In this document: positions 43,411 through 49,906 of the stretch, piece by piece
Position numbering within the stretch: position 1 is the stretch's first letter
How the letters are laid out: each line of letters opens with the position of its first letter
NCBI GenBank assembly: GCA_946541955.1
Contig: CAMNJZ010000006.1
Location: 1-49,906 of the forward strand
Reading direction: 5' to 3'
DNA from: an uncultured Lachnospiraceae bacterium
Lineage (GTDB): Bacteria > Bacillota > Clostridia > Lachnospirales > Lachnospiraceae
Length of the DNA stretch: 49,906 nucleotides
Position numbers and translations under genes: made by a program
Notes under the pieces: generated by a model
The model's input: only the letters and a program-made list of their open reading frames with translations
Database searches by the model: none
What the model was told of the DNA's origin: nothing

Positions 43411-44931
43411 ATGAACGCATTCATCGAAACTGTCACAAATGTCAACGGCGCTGTCAACAGCTTTGTCTGGGGCATCCCCATGCTGGTCCTTCTGATCGGT
43501 ACCGGCATCCTGATGACCGTCCTGACAAGGTTCTTCCAGGTCTCCTACTTCCGGCACTGGATGACAAAGACCATCGGCGCTGTCTTTACCGATAAGCATG
43601 TCACGGCCCATACGGCTGCGGACGACCAGTCCATCAGCCAGTTCCAGTCTCTGTGCACCGCCCTGGCCGCCACCATCGGCACCGGCAATATCGCCGGCGT
43701 TTCCGCCGCCATCGTATCCGGCGGCCCCGGCTCCATCTTCTGGATGTGGATCGTGGCCTTCTTCGGCATGATGACCAACTATTCCGAAAATGTCCTGGGC
43801 ATCTACTACCGCCGCAAGAATTCCAAGGATGAATGGTGCGGCGGCGCCATGTACTATCTGCGGGACGGCCTGGGCTCCAGGCCGGGCTTTGCCGGGATCG
43901 GCGCCCTTCTGGCCGTTCTCTTCTCCGCCTTCTGTGTCCTGGCCTCCTTCGGCATCGGCAACATGTCCCAGATCAATACCATTGCCGCAAACATGGATTC
44001 CGCCTTCGGCATTCCAAACATCGTCACCGGCATTGGCCTGATGATCCTGGCGGGCCTTGTCATCATCGGCGGCCTCAAGCGGATCGCCTCCGTGACCGAA
44101 ATGATCGTGCCCTTCATGGCCATCGCCTACGTCATCGGCGCCCTGGTCATCGTATTTGCCCACATCGGGACCCTGCCCGCTGTTTTCGTCTCCATCTTCA
44201 AGGGGGCCTTCGGTCTCCAGGCCGTGGGCGGCGGCATCGTAGGCTACGGCGTCAAGATGGCCCTGACCTGGGGCATGAAGCGGGGCGTCTTCTCCAACGA
44301 AGCAGGCCTTGGCTCCTCCGTTATGGTCCATTCCGCCTCCAACATCAAGGAGCCCGTCAAGCAGGGCATGTGGGGCATCTTCGAAGTATTCGCAGATACC
44401 ATGGTGGTCTGCACCCTGACCGCTCTGGCCATCCTGACCTCCGGCGTTGTCAACCTGGAGACCGGCGAGATGATCTCCACCTCCGCCTCCACCGCTCTGG
44501 TGGCCGAGGCCTTCTCCACCGTCTTCGGCTCCTTCGGCGCCAAGTTCATTGCCATTGCCGTCCTCCTCTTCGCCTTCTCCACCGTTCTGGGCTGGTCCCA
44601 GTACGGCATGCGGGGCTTTGAGTATCTCTTCGGCACAGCCGCCACCGTGGTCTACCGGATCATCTTCGTGCTCTTTATCGTTCTGGGCGCCACCATGAAC
44701 CTGGCCCTGGCCTGGGATCTGTCCGATACCTTCAACGGCCTGATGGCCATCCCCAACCTGATCGGCGTCCTGGCGGGCGTCCCCATCGTGGTCATGCTGA
44801 CAAAGAACTATGTCGAGCGTCAGATCCTGGGGCACAAGGATGTAAAGGCCATCTATTCCGCCTTCCCGGACATCCAGGAGATGCAGGAAAAGGCAGCCGC
44901 CGCCGATGCGGCCGGGGGCCTTGAAGAATAA
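43411..44931 (+). CDS. Sodium/alanine (AGCS) symporter
   Basis: 506 residues from the ATG at 43411, with GGAGGT upstream; an upstream in-frame start at 43327 has no ribosome site and overlaps the leader hairpins. It is a multi-pass membrane protein of about 11 helices. Family motifs include GTGNIAGVSAAIVSGGPGS, FWMWIVAFFGMMTNYSEN, and KRGVFSNEAGLGSSVMVHS. AGCS proteins import alanine or glycine with Na+ or H+. It is monocistronic, with a structured leader and a very strong terminator. Confidence 0.94.
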   Translation: MNAFIETVTNVNGAVNSFVWGIPMLVLLIGTGILMTVLTRFFQVSYFRHWMTKTIGAVFTDKHVTAHTAADDQSISQFQSLCTALAATIGTGNIAGVSAAIVSGGPGSIFWMWIVAFFGMMTNYSENVLGIYYRRKNSKDEWCGGAMYYLRDGLGSRPGFAGIGALLAVLFSAFCVLASFGIGNMSQINTIAANMDSAFGIPNIVTGIGLMILAGLVIIGGLKRIASVTEMIVPFMAIAYVIGALVIVFAHIGTLPAVFVSIFKGAFGLQAVGGGIVGYGVKMALTWGMKRGVFSNEAGLGSSVMVHSASNIKEPVKQGMWGIFEVFADTMVVCTLTALAILTSGVVNLETGEMISTSASTALVAEAFSTVFGSFGAKFIAIAVLLFAFSTVLGWSQYGMRGFEYLFGTAATVVYRIIFVLFIVLGATMNLALAWDLSDTFNGLMAIPNLIGVLAGVPIVVMLTKNYVERQILGHKDVKAIYSAFPDIQEMQEKAAAADAAGGLEE

Positions 44932-44957
44932 GCACGTCAGATAATACGCCTGGTCCG

Positions 44958-45010
44958 CCAGGACATGAAAAAACCGAAAGGCTGCTCCTTTCGGTTTTTT
45001 CATGTCCTGG
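44958..45010. terminator. Bidirectional terminator, 24-bp perfect stem
   Basis: CCAGGACATG...AAAGG (44958-44981) pairs perfectly with 44987-45010 around a 5-base loop. The stem includes six A and six T, so either strand has a U run. It lies between the convergent agcS and degV genes. Confidence 0.92.
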
Positions 45011-45070
45011 TATTCCGGCTTTCCCGGGCCTGCAGGCATCTTTCGGATGATGCTTTCGGAGGTTGCTCTG

Positions 45071-46012
45071 TCAAAGCAGGGAGAAAATTCTTTTTTCCTT
45101 CAGGGCCTCGTTGACAAGACGGCCCTGCTGCTCCCTGTCATAGCCGATGAAGAAAAGGGCTATGGTATCCGGTCCCACGTGGGAGCCGGTGCAGAAATCA
45201 TAGGAGGTATTGATAAAATCCCGGACCCGGACCCTTTCTGTAATGCCCTTTACCACGTAGAGGGAATCCTCATAGGCGTCTGCATGAGCGATGCCGATGA
45301 TCTGCTTTTCGCTTTCCACGATGTTTTCGCAGACCAGGTCGATCAGGGCGTTGAGGGCGGCCTTTCTGCCCCGCTTGAGGCCGCACTGGACGATAAAGCC
45401 GTCCTTACTGCCGCAGAGCAGGGGCTTGACCTTCAGAAGGTTGCCCACCATGGCCGTTCCCTTGTGAAGGCGGCCTGTATTGGCCAGGTATTTGAGATCG
45501 TCCACGGTAAAGATCCCGTTCATGCTGTGGGCCGTCTCCTGGAGGACGTCGGCGATCAGGGAGACCTCCAGGCCCTTTTCCCGAAACTCGCTGGCATAGA
45601 TGGCCAGAATGCCCTGGGCCAGGGAGGCGTTCATGGAATCCACCAGGCAGATCTTCCTGTCCGGATAGTCCTCGCGCAGGTCTTCGGCAGCGATCCTGGC
45701 TGCATTGAAGGTCCCGCTGATGTTGGCGCTGAGGGAAATGTAAAGAAGGTCCTTTCCCTGGGCCAGAACAGGTTCAAAGTGCTCTCTGAATTCGCCGGAG
45801 TTGACCAGGGAGGTCTGCACTTTGGCCCCCGCCCGGATGGCGTCGTAGTAGGCCTTTCCCTTCGCTCTCTCCTCCTCCGGGCTGAGACCGCTTTCAAAGC
45901 CCGGCACTTCTTTGCCGTCCACCAGGTTCATGAAGGGAATCACGTTGATTTTATATTTTTCCACGTACACTGCAGGAATGTTGGCGGCTGAGTCTACAAA
46001 TATTTCAAACAT
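45071..46012 (-). CDS. DegV family fatty-acid-binding protein
   Basis: 313 residues from the ATG at 46012, with AAAGGAAA upstream. DegV/FakB proteins bind a fatty acid and present it to a kinase (FakA). Features are the start IFVDSAANIP, the lipid-binding LSANISGTFNAA, VDSMNASLAQG, VDDLKYLANTGRL and GSHVGPDTIALFFIG near the end. A longer in-frame version begins at 46135, overlapping the stop of the phosphatase gene as TGATG. Its extra 41 residues look unlike DegV. Confidence 0.92.
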   Translation of the reverse strand: MFEIFVDSAANIPAVYVEKYKINVIPFMNLVDGKEVPGFESGLSPEEERAKGKAYYDAIRAGAKVQTSLVNSGEFREHFEPVLAQGKDLLYISLSANISGTFNAARIAAEDLREDYPDRKICLVDSMNASLAQGILAIYASEFREKGLEVSLIADVLQETAHSMNGIFTVDDLKYLANTGRLHKGTAMVGNLLKVKPLLCGSKDGFIVQCGLKRGRKAALNALIDLVCENIVESEKQIIGIAHADAYEDSLYVVKGITERVRVRDFINTSYDFCTGSHVGPDTIALFFIGYDREQQGRLVNEALKEKRIFSLL

Positions 46013-46134
46013 GGCCGTTTCCTTTCGGATCATCTGTCTTTTTTCTCCTCTCGGAGCACAGGCTTCCCCCTGGAAGCCAACTGTGTATCCCCCATCATAG
46101 CACTCCTGCCGAATTTCCTCAATCGGCAAAAGCA
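46013..46134 (-). other. Intergenic leader before degV
   Basis: 122 bases with an open frame continuous with degV and a hairpin GGCTTCC/GGAAGCC (46071-46088). It may be a leader coupled to the end of the phosphatase gene. No independent gene is claimed. Confidence 0.45.
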
Positions 46135-48063
46135 TCAGAGGCCCTGATAAGAGATGCAGAGCATGGTCATGTCATCGGCCTGGGGGGCGCTGCCGGCAAA
46201 GGCTGCGACCTTCTCCTGCACCAGGCCTACCAGCTCCCGGGGAGAATGCCGGCCCGCTTCCGGCAGGATCCCAGTCAGTCTTTCCATGCCAAAGAGGACT
46301 TTTTCTTCATTTACCGCTTCGGTCACGCCGTCGGTATAGACAAAGATCCTGTCTCCCGGGGCCAGGTCCAGGCTGGCAGACCTGTATCTTGTCATCTCCA
46401 TGGCCCCCAGGACAAAGCCGTGGGCCTCTTTTACGACCCGCAGCTGACCGTCTGCCCCAAGGAGCAGGGGATATTCATGGCCGGCATCCGAGAAGGTGAG
46501 TCTCCCTGTGGAGATTTCCAGGATCCCCAGCCAGGCCGTCACGAACATTTCCTCCGGATTCCGTGAACAGATCTGCCGGTTCACGGTCCTCAGGACCGCC
46601 GCAGGGTCTGCCGCCGGGCCGCTCTCCATGGCGGCATGGCGGATCATGGACATGGAGACCATCATAAAGAGGGAGGCCGGAACCCCCTTGCCGGAAACAT
46701 CGGCAATGACAAGGCCCAGATGATCGTCGTCGATCAGGAAATAATCATAGAAGTCGCCGCCCACCTCTCTGGCAGGCCGCATGTCTGCATAAAGATCGAA
46801 TTCCCTTCTTCCAGGGAAGGGGGGATCGTCCTTGGGCAGGGCGCTCAGCTGGATCCTGGCGGCCAGGGAAAGCTCCGCTTCGATCCTCTCCCGTTCCAGC
46901 TCCAGGGCCCTGCGGGCTCTGGAGGCCTGCAGGTAGTGGACGGCCAGGGCCATGACATAAAGAGCGGTCAGGGCTATGGGCAGATAAATGGGATGGGTCA
47001 GGATCCCGATTTTGCCAAGATCTACGGTCAGGACCAGGCCAAGTGCCAGGAGGGCTGCCAGAAGGCCTGCGCCGCCGGATACCCGGAGTCTTAAAAACAG
47101 AAACATGGCGCAGGCCCCGGCCAGAAAGAGCAGCACATACTGCAGGCTTTCCGGCGCTTCTTTTTTGAAGTTCTTCTCCAGAAGGCTCTGGATCACGTTG
47201 GCCTGGATCTCCACCCCGTACATCTGCGAGCCCTTGTCGATGGAGGTAAAGTAGGCGTCCTGAAGCCCCGGCGCGTAGGGACCGATCAGAACGATTTTGC
47301 CTGCGTAGTAGGCGGGCGGCACCTGGCCGCTGATCAGCATTGCAAGGGAGACCCCGTCATAAAAGTCTCCGGGGCCTGCGCTGTAGGGAATATAGAAGTG
47401 GTCCGCCCTGTCTGTGGGCGGGAGGACCAGGGCTTCTCCCCTGCTTTCCAGGTAGCGCCCCGCTGTCACGGCCGCCATGGAAGGGACCTTTTCTCCGTCC
47501 CCCCTGTCTGCATAGAGAAGGGCATGGCGCATGACGCCGTCCAGATCCGTCATGGCGTTGATATGGCCCTGGTCCGTCACGGCCTTCAGATCCGCAAAGG
47601 GCTCATAAAAATCCAGGACCGCTGCGGTCTGCAGATCCAGCACATGGCCGTTCTCCCAGACAATGCGCTCTCCGTACCGGGCCATGGAGGCCGTGACCAC
47701 ATTCCCCAGATCCTCAGCCGCCCTGACAAGACGCGCGTCCGCTTCGGGAGAGCTGGTCCCCGCATAGAGAATATCCACCGCGGTGACCGCAGGCTTCTGT
47801 TCCGGATCCGAGGCCAGTCTTTCCAGCGCCGCTGCGATCACCGTTCTGTCCCAGGTATTGTAGGGGCCCAGCATGTCCAGGGCTTCCTCGTCGATCCCGA
47901 TAATGACGATGTCTCCGGAAGGGACCGTCCGCTTTTGAAAGAGATAGTCCTGGGCCCACTTGTCCACCCGGCCAAAGGGCCCAAGGCCGATCAGGATCGT
48001 GACGGCAAGGGACGCCGCCAGGGGATAGAGATATTTCCGTATGTCCGCTTTGAAATTCTTCAC
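46135..48063 (-). CDS. CHASE2-SpoIIE serine phosphatase
   Basis: 642 residues. A membrane helix at about 12-30 is followed by an extracellular CHASE2 sensor (GDIVIIGIDEEALDMLGPYNTWDR ends an early strand; VLIGPYAPGLQDAYFT is near its end). Three further membrane helices span about 308-380. A coiled linker (LELERERIEAELSLAARIQ) leads to the PP2C-type SpoIIE domain, with EVGGDFYDYF, LVIADVSGKGVPASLFM, and DAGHEYPLLL, ending in ADDMTMLCI. It probably dephosphorylates an anti-sigma-factor antagonist in response to an outside signal. The partner is not in the window. Confidence 0.93.
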   Translation of the reverse strand: MKNFKADIRKYLYPLAASLAVTILIGLGPFGRVDKWAQDYLFQKRTVPSGDIVIIGIDEEALDMLGPYNTWDRTVIAAALERLASDPEQKPAVTAVDILYAGTSSPEADARLVRAAEDLGNVVTASMARYGERIVWENGHVLDLQTAAVLDFYEPFADLKAVTDQGHINAMTDLDGVMRHALLYADRGDGEKVPSMAAVTAGRYLESRGEALVLPPTDRADHFYIPYSAGPGDFYDGVSLAMLISGQVPPAYYAGKIVLIGPYAPGLQDAYFTSIDKGSQMYGVEIQANVIQSLLEKNFKKEAPESLQYVLLFLAGACAMFLFLRLRVSGGAGLLAALLALGLVLTVDLGKIGILTHPIYLPIALTALYVMALAVHYLQASRARRALELERERIEAELSLAARIQLSALPKDDPPFPGRREFDLYADMRPAREVGGDFYDYFLIDDDHLGLVIADVSGKGVPASLFMMVSMSMIRHAAMESGPAADPAAVLRTVNRQICSRNPEEMFVTAWLGILEISTGRLTFSDAGHEYPLLLGADGQLRVVKEAHGFVLGAMEMTRYRSASLDLAPGDRIFVYTDGVTEAVNEEKVLFGMERLTGILPEAGRHSPRELVGLVQEKVAAFAGSAPQADDMTMLCISYQGL

Positions 48064-48127
48064 AGCCCTGCCTCCTTTTTATCCGTCCGGGGCAGCCGCA
48101 TGGCGGGCCTTGGCCCGGGTCCTTCCT

Positions 48128-49906
48128 CTATGCCCCCTCCTCCGGGGCAGGCTCCTTTTCCTCTGTTTCTTCTTCCCCGGCCGGTTCTTCATCCGCCTCA
48201 TCCGGCAGGGCTTCTGTCTCCCTGACAGGCTCTTCGGCTTCCTCATCCGGCAGGGCTTCTGTCTCTCTGACAGGCTCTTCGGCTTCCTCTCCCGGCAGGG
48301 CTTCTGTCTCCCTGACAGGCTCCCCGGCTTCCTCTCCCGGCAGGGCTTCCTCCTCCTGGCCCGCCGTAAACAGCTTCATGCCAAAGCCTTCTTCCAGCGG
48401 CTCCCCGGGCTCCGTGATGGTCATGACATTGTCGGTATAGGAAATGTCATAGTTGGATTCCCTGCCGCTCAGGAAGGTCAGCTCCGGCTCCACAGTATAT
48501 ACGCCGACTTCTGTATAGGACCCTTCCGTGAGCTTGATTCTGCACCCCGGCAGGCTGAACAGGGCTGTCACAGACGAGGGGACATCCCATTCATATCCGA
48601 TGTCTTCGCTTTCGTTCTCGATCCATTCTCCCTGGCAGAGACAGCGGATGCCCTCCGCCAAGAAGGGGCCTCCGTAGTATTCCGCCTCAAAGCAGCCCAG
48701 AGAGAAGACAAGGGGCAGGGGATCCACCGTCAGAACGCCCAGTTCCTCCTTAACCGTATAGTTGGCCGCATTGGTATCGCCCCAGTCAAGGGTATAGGTA
48801 TTGGCAGCGCTTCCTGCGTCCGTCCTTGTCCCTGCAGCCTGCAGGGTAATGGCGTCAGTTTCCATCAGGCCGTCTGCTTCCGCATCAGCCTGGGTCAGCG
48901 GGGTCCCATCAAAGACCTTTCTGGCAGAGCCGGTGCGGATGGTCAGGGGCGCCGGCGTAATGGTCAGGGCCGTATTGGTAAAGCGGAAGGAAACGCCGGC
49001 GGCTGTCGAAGCGATCCGGTCCGGCTCCAGGGTATATTCGCCTGCATCCTTCCTGCCAGAAAGATCCAGGCTGAGTCTTCCGTTTTTCAGCTGGAATTCC
49101 ACATGGACGCCGACGGGCCTTTCGGATTCATCCAGAAGAAGGCTTTCCTCCTCCTTTACCGCCTCCGTTCCATCGGCATAGGCCGCTGTGATGCCCTCGG
49201 GTATATAGTATTCGCCGCTGTAAACTGCCTCGAAACCGCGCAGGTCGATGACCAGGTCTGTCTTTTTCAGCTCCACCGTGTCATGGATGTAGGAAATCTG
49301 GTAGTTGGATTCCTTTCCCTCCTGAAAAGTCAGCGCGGGCTCCAGGGTATGCTCTCCCTCGCCGGATACGGCGGGGATCTCCATGGTCACCTTTCCTCCC
49401 GGCAGGGTGAAGACCGCTTCCAGATAGGCCAGTTCAAACATGTCATAGTATTCTTCCTCCGAGTCTGCCGCAGCCCCCTCTGTATCTCCAAAGGAGACGG
49501 TCAGGTCTCCGGGGACCCAGGCCGTGTCGGAATCCACGATGTCCGGCGCCTGCAGATCAAAGAGGACCGGCAGGGGGGTGACCTCCAGGGTCCCGGGCAG
49601 GCTGGTCAGGCTGTAGTTGGACGCCTTAACAGCGCCCCAGTCGATGGTGAAGGAATTTTCAGCGCTCCCTGCGTCCGTAACAGAGCCTGTCGCCGTTACA
49701 AGGATCTCGTCATCTCCCTGCAGGCCTGTGATGGTCACCGCCCCTTCTGTCAGGGGACTTCCGTCATAAGACTTTTGGGCAGAGCCTGTTGCTATGGAAA
49801 GGTCCGCCGGCGTAACGGTCAGCGTTCCCAGCTCCTCTGTCAGGACATAGTTGCCCGGGTCCGTATCGCCCCAGTCAATCCTATAGGTATTCTCCGCACT
49901 GCCCGC
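48128..49906 (-). CDS. Repetitive MBG-type surface protein, C-terminal part (cut by window edge)
   Basis: The reading frame is open from the right edge to the stop at 48128, giving at least 592 residues; the start lies beyond. It is built of repeated beta domains, each ending in a segment like AGSAENTYRIDWGDT or AGSAANTYTLDWGDT, then NYxVxxELGxLTVxPL. This pattern resembles MBG domains of bacterial adhesins. The C-terminus is acidic, with four 15-residue repeats (EALPGEEAEEPVRET type). It has no LPxTG motif and no final membrane helix, so the anchoring mode is unclear. Confidence 0.82.
   Translation of the reverse strand, partial: AGSAENTYRIDWGDTDPGNYVLTEELGTLTVTPADLSIATGSAQKSYDGSPLTEGAVTITGLQGDDEILVTATGSVTDAGSAENSFTIDWGAVKASNYSLTSLPGTLEVTPLPVLFDLQAPDIVDSDTAWVPGDLTVSFGDTEGAAADSEEEYYDMFELAYLEAVFTLPGGKVTMEIPAVSGEGEHTLEPALTFQEGKESNYQISYIHDTVELKKTDLVIDLRGFEAVYSGEYYIPEGITAAYADGTEAVKEEESLLLDESERPVGVHVEFQLKNGRLSLDLSGRKDAGEYTLEPDRIASTAAGVSFRFTNTALTITPAPLTIRTGSARKVFDGTPLTQADAEADGLMETDAITLQAAGTRTDAGSAANTYTLDWGDTNAANYTVKEELGVLTVDPLPLVFSLGCFEAEYYGGPFLAEGIRCLCQGEWIENESEDIGYEWDVPSSVTALFSLPGCRIKLTEGSYTEVGVYTVEPELTFLSGRESNYDISYTDNVMTITEPGEPLEEGFGMKLFTAGQEEEALPGEEAGEPVRETEALPGEEAEEPVRETEALPDEEAEEPVRETEALPDEADEEPAGEEETEEKEPAPEEGA
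48198..48352 (-). repeat. 45-bp tandem repeat encoding a 15-residue acidic unit
   Basis: Repeat starts are spaced 45 bases apart: CGGCAGGGCTTC recurs at about 48203, 48248, 48293 and 48338. It encodes EALP(G/D)EEA(G/E)EPVRET near the end of the MBG-type protein. Copies are nearly identical in DNA, so the number may vary between strains. Confidence 0.9.

Noticed and set aside
43378-45039. A long open frame (553 codons) on the minus strand across agcS
   Set aside because: It is a shadow of the GC-rich agcS gene. Its product is Gly/Asp/His-rich with no known fold, and agcS has a clear ribosome site and family motifs.
48198-48352. 45-bp direct repeats considered as a CRISPR array
   Set aside because: There are no unique spacers between units and the repeats are in frame within a protein-coding gene.

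Overview
The window is a 49.9 kb piece of a GC-rich bacterial chromosome. It looks like a Gram-positive member of the Clostridia, most likely Lachnospiraceae or close kin (inference). The reasons are AGGAGG-type ribosome sites, a CdaA/CdaR pair, RqcP, DivIC, TilS, Hpt and FtsH in the Bacillus/Clostridium gene order, an archaeal-type ProRS, a DUF6472-like CxxC protein and a bacterial acyl-ACP thioesterase. No rRNA, tRNA, prophage, transposase or CRISPR array was seen. Almost all genes lie on the minus strand.

Left edge (1-2.4 kb): the N-lobe of a Ser/Thr protein kinase cut by the window edge, a divergent SEL1-repeat protein, and a zinc-ribbon/transmembrane/YARHG protein. 2.5-13.5 kb is a sugar block: PTS enzyme I, HPr, a sucrose/trehalose-type EIIBCA permease, a LacI regulator, an amylosucrase-like GH13 enzyme with a histone-like Lys/Ala/Pro tail, class II fructose-bisphosphate aldolase (plus strand), and a neopullulanase-type GH13 enzyme. 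Two nearly identical 14-bp operators sit before the amylosucrase-like gene and the permease gene, which ties them into one regulon.

13.8-35.4 kb is a long run of same-strand housekeeping genes. In order of transcription these are uvrB, uvrA, recD2, comF, two membrane proteins of unknown function, cdaA, cdaR, leuA, proS, cca, hup, rqcP, divIC, tilS, hpt and ftsH. A 169-bp GC-rich tandem repeat fills the uvrB-uvrA gap, and a LexA-like box precedes uvrB.

35.5-43 kb holds an SPFH/zinc-ribbon protein, a DUF6472-like protein, an S41 protease, ftsX and ftsE, a PucR/CdaR-type regulator, a CvfB-like S1 protein and an acyl-ACP thioesterase, all on the minus strand. 43.2-44.9 kb is a plus-strand Na+/alanine symporter behind a structured leader with two terminator-like hairpins. 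The right edge (45-49.9 kb) has a DegV protein, a CHASE2-SpoIIE phosphatase, and the C-terminal part of a repetitive MBG-type surface protein that runs off the window.

The best candidates for something undescribed are the 169-bp structured tandem repeat, the agcS leader, a terminator buried inside the first codons of ftsE, the palindrome and attenuator-like leader before the neopullulanase gene, and the basic tail on the amylosucrase-like enzyme.
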